NCBI RefSeq assembly: GCF_042683665.1
Contig: NZ_JBHUOO010000048.1
From: Leeuwenhoekiella polynyae
GTDB taxonomy: Bacteria; Bacteroidota; Bacteroidia; Flavobacteriales; Flavobacteriaceae
Reading direction: 5' to 3' (one strand)
DNA length: 64,000 bases
A program made the translations under genes and the position numbers. Shown piece by piece: positions 1 through 8,753 of this stretch; the stretch's first letter is position 1; every line of letters starts with the position of its first letter. Under the pieces are notes generated by a model. That model had not been told where the DNA came from. It saw only the letters and a program-made list of their open reading frames with translations, and did not search any database.

Positions 1-70
1 TTTTAATTATTAACGATTAACAATCCTACCCGATCCGCAAAACCAAAAAAAATAGCTACAGCAAAAAAAC

Positions 71-103
71 AAAAAGACCGCCTAAATGTTTTTAGACGGC
101 CTC
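71..103. terminator. Terminator downstream of galK-galT-lacI
   Basis: The arms CCGCCTAAA and TTTAGACGG (with one G-T pair) form a hairpin. On the minus strand the hairpin is followed by a T-rich run (complement of the A-run at 62-75). It lies about 30 bases past the lacI-type stop codon, so it probably ends the galactose operon. A T-rich run also follows on the plus strand, so it may work in both directions. Confidence 0.8.
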
Positions 104-134
104 TTCTTATTTTTTTAGAAGAATAGTATTGAAT

Positions 135-1148
135 CTAAATTGTTTTGGTACTGTTTCTAATTACTAATTCAGTCTCAATAACTTCTTGTACAGGTTCGTG
201 CTGTTCTTTGTTGTTGAGGTTTTTCAATGCAATTTGCACTGCTTTTTTACCCATAATTTCAGCTTGTTGTTTAACAGTAGTTACTGACGGGAAATAATTA
301 CGCGCTAGATTTCCATCTGTAAAACCAATGACACTTACATCTTCAGGAACTTGTTTTCCTTTAATTCGAAGTGTGTTCATCGAATAAATAGCACTAGACT
401 CGTCTGTAGTTATGAGTCCGTCGATATTATTATTATCGATAAAAGTACCCAGATCATTTTCTAGGCTTGTCAGCTTAGTGTATACTACTTTTGGAACTAG
501 CGTATTGTCGTAATCGCTCAATGCGGCTTGATATCCAGATAAGCGTTTGTTGCCTACGGAAGTGTTGTTAAGCGTAGAAAGAAATGCAATGTTTCTACAT
601 CCTGTTTTTAACAAATAAGCTGTAGCATCATAAGCTCCTTTGTAATCATTGATGACCACACTATCACAAGCCAAATCGCTATTTGCACGATCAAACATGA
701 CTAATGGAATGTCATAGTGTAGAATATCTTTAAGATGCTCTATTTCATTGGTTTCCTGAGTTTCAGAAGTAAGGCTTATAATAATCGCATCAACCGAAAC
801 ATCACTCAGCATATGGAGGCTTTGCTTTTCCTTTTCTAAAGACTCATTAGAAATACACGTCACCAGACTGTAGCCGTTTTTTGTTGCTTCTTCTTCCATA
901 CCCACAATAACCTTAGCAAAGAAATTATGCATGATATTAGGTATAACAACTCCAAGAGTATTGGTGCGGCTACTCTTTAAACCGCGTGCCATTGCATTAG
1001 GCCGGTACTTGAGTTGTCTAGCTGCAGTTTTTACCAATAATTTTGTCGAGTCACTTATCTCCTGGCTATCTGCGAGTGCTTTAGAAACTGTAGATATAGA
1101 GAGGTTTAAGTGTTCGGCAATACCCTTAAGAGTGGTTTTAGTAGCCAT
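135..1148 (-). CDS. LacI-family transcriptional regulator
   Basis: This 337-residue protein has the LacI layout. An N-terminal helix-turn-helix lies at residues 4-25 (TLKGIAEHLNLSISTVSKAL), followed by a hinge helix around residues 50-60 and a periplasmic-binding-protein-like effector domain running to the C-terminus. Length is typical for the family. It is the last gene of a tight minus-strand run after galK and galT, with only one base between it and galT. I infer that it controls galactose genes, probably the galK operon and the divergent symporter, with a sugar as effector. The effector is not readable from sequence. Many LacI proteins repress, but activators are also known in this group. 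Confidence 0.93.
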   Translation of the reverse strand: MATKTTLKGIAEHLNLSISTVSKALADSQEISDSTKLLVKTAARQLKYRPNAMARGLKSSRTNTLGVVIPNIMHNFFAKVIVGMEEEATKNGYSLVTCISNESLEKEKQSLHMLSDVSVDAIIISLTSETQETNEIEHLKDILHYDIPLVMFDRANSDLACDSVVINDYKGAYDATAYLLKTGCRNIAFLSTLNNTSVGNKRLSGYQAALSDYDNTLVPKVVYTKLTSLENDLGTFIDNNNIDGLITTDESSAIYSMNTLRIKGKQVPEDVSVIGFTDGNLARNYFPSVTTVKQQAEIMGKKAVQIALKNLNNKEQHEPVQEVIETELVIRNSTKTI

Positions 1149-1149
1149 T

Positions 1150-2187
1150 TTATTTTTTCGTGTAATGTTCGTCTGCTAAATTACGTAAAGTTTTCGCAGC
1201 CATCTCAGCAGTAATATCTCTTTGTGGAGTTGCAAACATTTCATAGCCCACCATAAATTTCTTTACCGTTGCTGAGCGCAGCAATGGCGGGTAAAATGAC
1301 ATATGAAAATGCCAAGAATCCCAGTCCTGACCATCTGTGGGAGCCTGATGAATTCCTGAGCTATATGGGAAAGAGATCTTAAACAGGTTATCGTATTTTA
1401 TGGTTACTGCTTTAATGATCTTAGCGTAGTCCAGACGTTCTTCGGCTGAAAGCGTTAAAATAGTACGGTGTTGCTTTTTAGGTGCGATCATTACTTCATA
1501 CGGCCATACTGCCCAATAGGGGACTAGCGCAACAAAAAACTCAGTTTCAACAATGATGCGTTCTTTCAATTCTAATTCTTCATTGATATAATCACCAAGT
1601 AAGCTTGATTTATTATTGTTCCAATACTCACGCAGTTGTTTGTTCTTTTTTGAAACTTCCTGCGGAATGGTGCGTTGTGCCCAGATTTGTCCATGTGGGT
1701 GCGGATTGCTACAACCCATCGTCGCTCCTTTATTTTCAAAGATTTGAACGTGATTGATGTCGGTTTTTTTGCCCAGTTCTCTAAACTCATGTTGCCACAA
1801 AGCGATTACTTTTTCAATATCAGAAACTTCCATAACCGGAAGCGTAAGCGAATGGTCTGGAGAAAAACAAACTACTTTACAAATTCCACTTTCAGACTCG
1901 GCTTTTAATAGTCCGGATTTAAATTTTGCTTGAGGAACATCGTTTTTGAGAGCAGCAAAATCATTTACAAAAGACCAGGGCTCTTTGTAGTTTTCGTTTG
2001 TGTGCCCGCCGGCACGCTCATTTCCCGGACATAAATAACAGCTAGGGTCATAAGACGGGCGCTCTTCTACAACCACGTCTTCTTCTTTACCCTGCCACGG
2101 GCGCTTGGTTCTATGTGGAGAAACTAAAACCCATTCTCCGGTTAATATGTTATAACGTCTGTGCGAATTATCATTAAAATCTACCAT
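1150..2187 (-). CDS. galT: Galactose-1-phosphate uridylyltransferase
   Basis: The enzyme swaps UMP between UDP-glucose and galactose-1-phosphate in the cytoplasmic Leloir pathway. The protein is 345 residues, the usual size. The active-site HPH triplet sits at residues 163-165 within NPHPHGQIWAQ; His165 would carry the uridylyl group. Two N-terminal cysteines (C50 and C53 in CYLC) match the metal site of the family. It lies between galK (15 bases upstream) and the LacI-type regulator (1 base downstream), so all three should share one mRNA. Neither galE nor galM lies in the window, so epimerase and mutarotase must be encoded elsewhere. Confidence 0.97.
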   Translation of the reverse strand: MVDFNDNSHRRYNILTGEWVLVSPHRTKRPWQGKEEDVVVEERPSYDPSCYLCPGNERAGGHTNENYKEPWSFVNDFAALKNDVPQAKFKSGLLKAESESGICKVVCFSPDHSLTLPVMEVSDIEKVIALWQHEFRELGKKTDINHVQIFENKGATMGCSNPHPHGQIWAQRTIPQEVSKKNKQLREYWNNNKSSLLGDYINEELELKERIIVETEFFVALVPYWAVWPYEVMIAPKKQHRTILTLSAEERLDYAKIIKAVTIKYDNLFKISFPYSSGIHQAPTDGQDWDSWHFHMSFYPPLLRSATVKKFMVGYEMFATPQRDITAEMAAKTLRNLADEHYTKK

Positions 2188-2202
2188 GGATTTTTATTTT
2201 TA

Positions 2203-3372
2203 TTAGTGTAAGCGTTCCCCACCATTTGCTGGCATTGCTGTAAAAGCGGTAAGGTTGCGGTTAAATTCTTTAAAGTAAGCTTTTTTTGCAGCTTCTATAT
2301 AATCTTCTGCAGCATCCTGATGAATTAAATTAATCGTACAGCCCCCAAAACCACCGCCCATCATTCTGCATCCTAAAATGCCCTCGTGATCTTTAGAAAA
2401 TTTGGTTAAGAAATCTAATTCTTTGCAACTCACTTCATATTTATGCTGAAGTCCCTCGTGAGAGGCGTACATCAATTTACCAAAGGTTTCCAGGTCTTCA
2501 GCTTTTAAGGCTTTTGCGGCTTTATTTACACGCTCATTTTCTTCAATTACATAAGAGCATCTGTTGTAAACTACAGGATCAAAATCTGCTTTATGAGCTT
2601 CAAGCTGTTTTAGATTTACATCTCGTAAAGACTGAACTTCCGGATACCATTTTTGCAATAAAGACACACCGGTTTCACACTCTTGTCTACGCACATTATA
2701 CTCGCTGGTAGATAGACTGTGAGAAACATTAGTATTCAGTAATAAAAGTTTATAAGGCTCAATGGCAAAAGGGAGTAAGTCATATTCCAAGCTTTTACAA
2801 TCTAATTTAATCACATGGTTTTCTTCGCTCATAACCGATGCGAATTGATCCATTATTCCACATTTAGTGCCTACATAATTATGCTCTGCCATTTGAGAAA
2901 GCTTAACGATCTCCAGATTGCTCAAGTTGAGGTCAAATAATTCACTCAAGCCTCTAGCTAAACCACATTCTAGTGCTGCAGATGAACTGATCCCTGCTCC
3001 CATAGGTAGATTGCTCAGCATCATACAGTCAAAACCTTCAAGTTTGTGGCCTAGTTTTTTTATTTCTTCAGTAACACCTACAATGTATTTGGTCCATTCT
3101 GCTTCATTACGATCTTCAACAGCTAAATCAAACTCAAAAAAACTACCGTAGTTTAAACTGCTGACGCTACAATGTGATGCTTTACCGTTTTTCTTTAAAT
3201 GAAACTGGATGGTTTTGTCTATTGCCGTAGGCATAACAAAGCCGTTGTTGTAATCTGTATGTTCCCCGATGAGGTTTACTCTTCCGGGAGAATTTATAAT
3301 GACTTCAGCATTAAAATGGCCCAGTTGAGCAAGTTGCTCAGGAGATTGAGCGAGTGTGATTTGATTTGCCAA
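2203..3372 (-). CDS. galK: Galactokinase
   Basis: The protein phosphorylates galactose to galactose-1-phosphate with ATP. All GHMP-kinase signatures are present in 389 residues: the galactokinase signature GRVNLIGEHTDYN at residues 30-42, the ATP-binding glycine/serine loop PMGAGISSSAALE at 123-135, and the C-terminal motif RMMGGGFGGCT. It is the first gene of the galK-galT-lacI unit and starts with ATG. On the minus strand a possible -7 element (TATCTTTAC at 3455-3463) lies about 85 bases upstream. The gene is divergent from a sodium/sugar symporter that probably supplies its substrate. Confidence 0.97.
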   Translation of the reverse strand: MANQITLAQSPEQLAQLGHFNAEVIINSPGRVNLIGEHTDYNNGFVMPTAIDKTIQFHLKKNGKASHCSVSSLNYGSFFEFDLAVEDRNEAEWTKYIVGVTEEIKKLGHKLEGFDCMMLSNLPMGAGISSSAALECGLARGLSELFDLNLSNLEIVKLSQMAEHNYVGTKCGIMDQFASVMSEENHVIKLDCKSLEYDLLPFAIEPYKLLLLNTNVSHSLSTSEYNVRRQECETGVSLLQKWYPEVQSLRDVNLKQLEAHKADFDPVVYNRCSYVIEENERVNKAAKALKAEDLETFGKLMYASHEGLQHKYEVSCKELDFLTKFSKDHEGILGCRMMGGGFGGCTINLIHQDAAEDYIEAAKKAYFKEFNRNLTAFTAMPANGGERLH

Positions 3373-3808
3373 AATACCGTTTGGTTTAAGTTAACTATAC
3401 TATACTCGATTACCGAGCTTTAAAGTCTACGAGTTGCCTCATAGGAATTTTTGTAAAGATACATATATAATATTAAATGTAATTTTTACGTTTATAAGAT
3501 AATAAATATTTCTTTAATTTTTTAGGTAGTAGAAAGTTTGCATTAAAAGCGTAAGTTGTTTTGCGGCCAGTGCTATTCTTTGTGAAACACATTTTCAACA
3601 ATGTTTTTGAAACATTTGTAAAAACACGGGTGTAAAATCTATTTTTTGCTAAAATCACAGGTTTTTTTTAGTACTAGTACTAGTTTTTACATAAAATTCA
3701 GTGAGCAAAACACGATAATTACATTACTTTAGCGCCTGAAAAATTTATAACCTCAGAATTACTTACTACAACGGTTGCGTTGAGGTTGTTTTTATACTAT
3801 TTTAGATT
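3373..3808. promoter_or_regulatory. Divergent control region galK / symporter
   Basis: This 436-base region separates divergent galK and the symporter, and I see no convincing gene in it. It contains a TATCTTTAC box for galK on the minus strand (3455-3463) and a TACTTTAGC box for the symporter on the plus strand (3725-3733). It also has the motif AAAAACACGGGTGT at 3620-3633 and a perfect palindrome at 3673-3684. A 61-codon lysine-rich minus-strand reading frame at 3473-3658 is not supported. One or more LacI-type operators probably lie here, but I cannot tell which motif is bound. Confidence 0.6.
3670..3684. promoter_or_regulatory. Palindromic candidate operator
   Basis: ACTAGTACTAGT at 3673-3684 is a perfect 12-base palindrome. 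The shifted AGTACTAGTACT at 3670-3681 is also perfectly palindromic, because the unit is a tandem AGTACT-like repeat. It lies 41-56 bases upstream of the symporter's predicted -7 box, where an operator or activator site would be expected. It lacks the central CG common in LacI-family operators, so assignment to the nearby regulator is uncertain. Confidence 0.4.
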
Positions 3809-5458
3809 ATGGCATTAATATCCTTTTTAGCATTTACAATTCTCGTGGCTCTCATATCCTGGTGGTCGGTTAGAAAATCTGATGAATCAACCTCTGATGG
3901 TTATTTTTTAGGAGGACGAAGTTTAACCTTTGGTGTAATAGCGGGTTCAATGCTTCTTACCAATCTGTCTACAGAGCAAATAGTAGGGCTCAACGGAAGT
4001 GCCTATAAAGATGGTTTATCCGTGATGGCATGGGAAACCTTAGCTGCACTTTCTATAGTAGTAACAGCTGTTTTTCTATTACCACGTTATTTAAAGGGTG
4101 GGCTTACAACGGTGCCGCAGTTTTTGTCTAAACGATTTGATAAGGCTACAAAAACAATAACTTCCGGATTGTTTCTCACAGGGTATGTCGTGGTGTTATT
4201 ACCTGTGATTTTATATTCAGGATCTGTTGCGATTAGTGGTATGTTTGACGTACCTGAATTACTAGGCGTTTCTGATACTACTGCGCTAGTAATCTGTATT
4301 TGGGGAATAGGAATAATAGGCTCTATTTACGCGGTTTTTGGAGGACTTAAAGCTGTAGCTGTGTCAGACAGTATCAATGCAATAGGGCTGATCATTGGAG
4401 GGGTGTTAATTCCTGTTTTTGGTTTAATGGCTATTGGAGATGGTGGTGTTTTAGATGGATTAAAAGTACTTGTTGATGCAAATCCCGAACGTTTTGATTC
4501 TACTGGAGAGCCAGGTCAAGAAGTACCCTTCTCTACAATTTTTACAGGAATGATGCTTGTGCAATTATTTTACTGGGGAACAAACCAGCAAATCATTCAG
4601 CGCGGTCTAGGAGCAAAGAGTCTTGCAGAAGGTCAAAAAGGACTTTTGTTAGCTGCATTTCTAAAGATATTAGGTCCGGTGATTTTAGTATTGCCCGGTA
4701 TGATTGCGTTCTATTATTTTGAAGGTGGTTTAGCCAGTAGTGATTTGGCTTACCCCGAATTAGTAAGAGCTGTTTTGCCAAAACCTTTAATGGGCTTCTT
4801 TGCAGCAGTATTGTTTGGTGCGATCCTGAGTTCTTTTAATAGCGTTCTTAATAGTTCGGTGACCTTATTTGGTATAGATATTTATAAAGAACACATCAAT
4901 AAAGATGCTTCAGAGCGTACTGTAGTTAAATACGGTAAAATCTTTGGAGTATGTCTGGCACTTGCAGCAATGTTTATTGCTCCCTTAATTGCAAATGCAG
5001 GGAGTTTATTCAGTTACTTGCAAGAGATCAACGGTATTTACAGTATTCCAATTTTTACAATTATTGTTGTTGGGTATTTAACTAAACGTGTACCGGCTAT
5101 AGCAGCAAAAATTGGTATCATTTTAGGTTCGTTAATGTATATAGTAAGTCAATTTTTATTGAAGCCTAAGTTTATTAATGATGCATTAGATACAGCTAAG
5201 GCGAGTGGGATAACAGATGTTGAGGCATTAAGAATGGTTGAGGCAGAGGCTTATCCTCACTATTTGCATATTATGGCGATCTTGTTTGTCTTAAACATTG
5301 CTATCATGTTAATTATTGGTAAATTTTATCCTAGAAAAGAGCCATTTGTATTAGAATATACCAAGCAGGTTTCTATAGAACCTTTTAAATATGTAAAACA
5401 AGTAGGGGCGGTTATATGTCTTATTGTTATAGGTATTTACGTGTATTTTGCGCGATAG
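3809..5458 (+). CDS. Sodium/sugar symporter, SSS family
   Basis: This 549-residue inner-membrane protein has about 14 hydrophobic segments and the solute:sodium symporter core. An example is LLTNLSTEQIVGLNGSAYKD near residues 50-69, corresponding to the first core helix. Its size and pattern resemble the bacterial sodium/galactose transporter vSGLT. Location supports galactose or a related hexose as substrate, because it is divergent from galK-galT and shares their control region. It would take up monosaccharide released in the periplasm by the PUL glycosidases further along the window. A terminator follows at 5478-5507. Substrate is inferred, family is clear. Confidence 0.92.
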   Translation: MALISFLAFTILVALISWWSVRKSDESTSDGYFLGGRSLTFGVIAGSMLLTNLSTEQIVGLNGSAYKDGLSVMAWETLAALSIVVTAVFLLPRYLKGGLTTVPQFLSKRFDKATKTITSGLFLTGYVVVLLPVILYSGSVAISGMFDVPELLGVSDTTALVICIWGIGIIGSIYAVFGGLKAVAVSDSINAIGLIIGGVLIPVFGLMAIGDGGVLDGLKVLVDANPERFDSTGEPGQEVPFSTIFTGMMLVQLFYWGTNQQIIQRGLGAKSLAEGQKGLLLAAFLKILGPVILVLPGMIAFYYFEGGLASSDLAYPELVRAVLPKPLMGFFAAVLFGAILSSFNSVLNSSVTLFGIDIYKEHINKDASERTVVKYGKIFGVCLALAAMFIAPLIANAGSLFSYLQEINGIYSIPIFTIIVVGYLTKRVPAIAAKIGIILGSLMYIVSQFLLKPKFINDALDTAKASGITDVEALRMVEAEAYPHYLHIMAILFVLNIAIMLIIGKFYPRKEPFVLEYTKQVSIEPFKYVKQVGAVICLIVIGIYVYFAR

Positions 5459-5477
5459 TTTTTTAGAAAGAATTTTT

Positions 5478-5507
5478 AAAAGCCTTTCATCGAAGGGCTT
5501 TTTTTAT
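5478..5507 (+). terminator. Terminator after the symporter
   Basis: The arms AAAGCCTTTC and GAAGGGCTTT pair around a short loop and are followed by a run of Ts. The hairpin begins about 20 bases after the symporter stop codon and marks the end of that transcript. Confidence 0.85.
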
Positions 5508-5586
5508 ACTTGTATTTTTCGAAAAAAATATTGACGTTCCTTTTTGAAATATTAATTTTGAATTCTTAAAACCCCAATTCATTATT

Positions 5587-6159
5587 ATGAAAAAATTACT
5601 ACTCGTATTTACAATTGTCTGTGCGCAATTTCAAAGTTTTGCACAAGAAGAAATTCCGGCTACAGCATCAGTAGAGCACTCTCTATGGAGTTTACAAGGA
5701 ACGTTATTTGGTCTTTGGTTAACTAATGAAGCAAAACTTTCTGATGAGGTTGTGCTTAGGAGTCAGGTAGGTCTTACCGGTGGTTACACACAAGGCTATG
5801 TGACAGATTACAATTATTTGTATATGCTTATCCCGGAAATTGAGATCGAACCACGCTGGTATCACAGCATGAAACGCAGAGCTGAAAAAGGTAGAAATAC
5901 CTCCAATAATTCTGCAGATTATGTGAGTTTGAAAACCACCTATCAACCCGATTGGTTTACAATAGGGAATGATCATAAAGAAGATATTATTTCGTCACTC
6001 GCACTTGCTGGTAATGCAGGTATGCGCAGAGAAATCTGGAATGGCTTTAGTTTTGAACTGGCAGCAGGAGTAGGAGTTGCTTATGATTTAAAAGATCAAA
6101 ACGCAGATGATTTTTTCCTATTTCCTGATTTTCATTTTCTTCTAAGTTATTCGTTATAA
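5587..6159 (+). CDS. Hypothetical secreted protein, probable outer-membrane barrel
   Basis: This 190-residue protein starts with a clear signal peptide (MKKLLLVFTIVCAQFQSFAQ) ending in a typical flavobacterial A-Q cleavage site. The rest alternates polar and aromatic residues, with paired stretches such as VVLRSQVGLTGGYTQGYV and FSFELAAGVGVAYDLKD, and ends in hydrophobic residues (FHFLLSYSL). That pattern suggests a small beta-barrel in the outer membrane. I do not recognise a named family. It stands alone between the symporter terminator and a convergent acyl-CoA dehydrogenase gene, so neighbours give no functional hint. Confidence 0.8.
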   Translation: MKKLLLVFTIVCAQFQSFAQEEIPATASVEHSLWSLQGTLFGLWLTNEAKLSDEVVLRSQVGLTGGYTQGYVTDYNYLYMLIPEIEIEPRWYHSMKRRAEKGRNTSNNSADYVSLKTTYQPDWFTIGNDHKEDIISSLALAGNAGMRREIWNGFSFELAAGVGVAYDLKDQNADDFFLFPDFHFLLSYSL

Positions 6160-6232
6160 GAGATGATTTATAATAAAGAAAGCACCAGTTTCTTCTTGAA
6201 ATTGGCACTTTATTTATTTAAAAATGAGACTT

Positions 6233-7375
6233 TTAGTTGTCTAGCAATCCTCTCGAGATAACAATTTTTTGAATCTCTGAAGTTCCTTCATAGATCTGTG
6301 TGATCTTAGCATCACGCATCAAACGCTCTACGTGGTATTCTTTTACAAAACCGTTACCACCATGAACTTGTACCGCTTCAACAGTAACATCCATAGCTAC
6401 TTTTGATGCGTAGAGTTTGGCTCTAGAACTCGAGATATCATAATTATGTCCTTGGTCTTTATCCCAGGCGGCTTTCATAACCAGATGACGTGCTGCTTCA
6501 ATTTCGACATCCATATCTGCTAGTTTGAATGCGATTGCCTGATGGTTACAAATCTCGGTGCCAAAAGCTTTACGCACTTTAGAGTAATCTTTAGCTAGTT
6601 CAAAAGCACCTGCGGCAATACCTAGTGCTTGTGCCGCAATACCTATGCGCCCGCCACTAAGTGTTTTCATAGCAAACTTAAACCCGAATCCATCTTCGCC
6701 GATGCGATTTTCTTTAGGTACTTTTACGTCATTAAAGATTAAAGAATGCGTGTCACTACCTCGTATGCCTAATTTTTGTTCTTTAGGCCCTATTTCAAAA
6801 CCTTCCCATCCTTTCTCTACGATAAATGCATTTATGCCATGGTGTTTCTTTTCTTTATCGGTTTGAGCAATCACGAGGTAATAGTCTGCAGAGCTACCAT
6901 TGGTGATCCAGTTTTTGGTTCCGTTTAAAATATAATGGTCTCCTTTATCGATTGCGGTGGTTTTTTGAGAAGTAGCGTCGCTTCCAGCTTCGGGCTCACT
7001 TAAGCAAAAAGCACCTAGTTTTTCACCGGTAGTCAATTTTGATAAGTATTTTTCTTTTTGAGCCTGATTTCCATAAGCAGCCAGGCCATAATTCACAAGA
7101 CTGTTATTTACCGAAACGATAACAGATGCAGAAGCGTCAACTTTGCTCAGTTCTTCCATCACCAGCACATAAGAGATGCTGTCCATTCCGCCTCCGCCAA
7201 ATTCTGTAGGAGCCATCATTCCCAGAAAGCCCATATCTCCCATTTTTTGAATCAATTCTTTTGGGAAATGTTGTTTTTCATCACGTTCTATAACTCCCGG
7301 AAGCAATTCGGTTTGTGCAAATTCACGAGCTGCATCACGTATCATAATGTGTTCTTCACTCAGGCTAAAATCCAT
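6233..7375 (-). CDS. Acyl-CoA dehydrogenase
   Basis: The protein is a 380-residue FAD enzyme that introduces the alpha,beta double bond into acyl-CoA in beta-oxidation or branched-chain degradation. It has the N-terminal helical domain, the central strand domain with the FAD motif FCLSEPEAGSDA, and the C-terminal helical domain. The catalytic base is the Glu in IYEGTSEIQ, about residue 363, where short and medium-chain enzymes carry it. Length fits the butyryl-CoA/short-chain group, but the exact chain-length preference cannot be read. It is monocistronic and convergent with the upstream barrel gene. An imperfect hairpin at about 6178-6216 may end both transcripts. Confidence 0.95.
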   Translation of the reverse strand: MDFSLSEEHIMIRDAAREFAQTELLPGVIERDEKQHFPKELIQKMGDMGFLGMMAPTEFGGGGMDSISYVLVMEELSKVDASASVIVSVNNSLVNYGLAAYGNQAQKEKYLSKLTTGEKLGAFCLSEPEAGSDATSQKTTAIDKGDHYILNGTKNWITNGSSADYYLVIAQTDKEKKHHGINAFIVEKGWEGFEIGPKEQKLGIRGSDTHSLIFNDVKVPKENRIGEDGFGFKFAMKTLSGGRIGIAAQALGIAAGAFELAKDYSKVRKAFGTEICNHQAIAFKLADMDVEIEAARHLVMKAAWDKDQGHNYDISSSRAKLYASKVAMDVTVEAVQVHGGNGFVKEYHVERLMRDAKITQIYEGTSEIQKIVISRGLLDN

Positions 7376-7613
7376 ATCTAATTTCAGTTTTAGATTAAAA
7401 ATATATCGTTTTCTTAATACCTTTCACCCAGTGGTCAGGTTTGGATATTGGAACAGCATCTTAAAGATACTATTTTACTATGCTTGCATAATACTTTGCA
7501 AAATAAATCAATTATTTTATTGAAAATTCAAAAAGTAATAATAAATATGCTGAAATTTAAATATTTAATAGTTTTCACGCAAAAATTTAAGGATTATCAT
7601 AATTTAAACATAT

Positions 7614-8687
7614 ATGCATAGTACTTCTTATACTGTTTTAGGCGTGATGAGCGGCACTTCTCTAGATGGACTAGACCTTGCTTATGTGCGTTTTAAAAGA
7701 GAAGCAGGATGGAGTTACGAGTTGCTGGTTTGTGAGACTATTCCTTACCCTGAAGCCTGGGTAGTTCGTTTGCAAGATGCGGTAGATTTATCTCCGGAAG
7801 AGTTAAAATCACTGGATATTGAGTATACAGCATATCTCGCTAAGACGATCACTACTTTTCGAGACCGAAACCCATTAAAAATTGATGCGATTGCATCTCA
7901 CGGTCATACCATATTGCATCGTCCAGATCAGGGGGTAACCTACCAGATAGGGAACAGATCTGAACTGGCAAAGAGTTGTAAAATTTTAGTTGTTTTTGAT
8001 TTTAGGATTGAAGATGTTGCTCTTGGCGGGCAAGGAGCCCCACTGGTTCCTATAGGAGATAGGTTGCTGTTTGAAGATTTTAAAGCCTGTTTGAATATAG
8101 GTGGTTTTGCTAATATTTCTTTTGAGCAAAATGACAAACGCATCGCTTATGATATTTGCCCAACTAATATTGTGTTGAATCACTTGACGCGTCAATTGGG
8201 TTTTGATTTTGATAAAGATGGAGCTATAGCAGCTTCTGGAGCTGTTGATGGCTCATTGCTCAATGAGCTTAATAATTTGGGATTTTACAAAGAGTCTTTT
8301 CCAAAATCCTTGGGGCTAGAGTGGGTAAAACGTGAAATTTTTCCTATACTCAATCAATCTAAAGCTACTACTGAAAATAAGATTGCGACTTTTACTGAGC
8401 ATATGGCTGTACAGTTGGCTGCTAATATAAATTTGCTTGCAAATGGGAAGCGTGAAAATCGCGTTTTAGTAACTGGTGGCGGAGCTTACAATAACTATTT
8501 AATAAAACGCACGCAGCACTTGTCTCAAATTAAGCTTGAAATACCCGATGCAAAAACCATCGAATTTAAAGAAGCTTTAATTTTTGCTTTTATGGGTGTT
8601 TTGCGTTTACGCAACTCTATAAATGTATTGAATTCTGTTACAGGCGCTTCAAAAAATCATTGCGCAGGTATAGTATGTTCACCTTAA
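7614..8687 (+). CDS. anmK: Anhydro-N-acetylmuramic acid kinase
   Basis: AnmK opens and phosphorylates 1,6-anhydro-MurNAc from recycled cell wall to give MurNAc-6-phosphate. The 357-residue product carries the hallmark N-terminal phosphate-binding loop GVMSGTSLDGLDL at residues 10-22. It also has the ASHGHTILHRP stretch containing catalytic-region residues, and a glycine-rich C-terminal nucleotide segment (VLVTGGGAYNN). Length matches the family. It sits between an acyl-CoA dehydrogenase gene in the opposite direction and an amino-acid dehydrogenase gene 66 bases downstream that has its own promoter. No other recycling genes are adjacent. Confidence 0.95.
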   Translation: MHSTSYTVLGVMSGTSLDGLDLAYVRFKREAGWSYELLVCETIPYPEAWVVRLQDAVDLSPEELKSLDIEYTAYLAKTITTFRDRNPLKIDAIASHGHTILHRPDQGVTYQIGNRSELAKSCKILVVFDFRIEDVALGGQGAPLVPIGDRLLFEDFKACLNIGGFANISFEQNDKRIAYDICPTNIVLNHLTRQLGFDFDKDGAIAASGAVDGSLLNELNNLGFYKESFPKSLGLEWVKREIFPILNQSKATTENKIATFTEHMAVQLAANINLLANGKRENRVLVTGGGAYNNYLIKRTQHLSQIKLEIPDAKTIEFKEALIFAFMGVLRLRNSINVLNSVTGASKNHCAGIVCSP

Positions 8688-8725
8688 ATTAATACGAAAA
8701 CGATAGGGAAAACCGCCTAAGTCGT

Positions 8726-8733
8726 TATATTTG
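8726..8733 (+). promoter_or_regulatory. Bacteroidetes -7 element TATATTTG
   Basis: TATATTTG matches the Bacteroidetes -7 consensus TAnnTTTG exactly and lies 20 bases upstream of the dehydrogenase start codon at 8754. I see no good -33 TTG at the matching distance. Confidence 0.6.
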
Positions 8734-8753
8734 TCAACCCTCTAAATAAATTC

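Noticed and set aside
3473..3658. 61-codon lysine-rich minus-strand frame upstream of galK
   Set aside because: AT-rich composition artefact in a control region, without start context or family.
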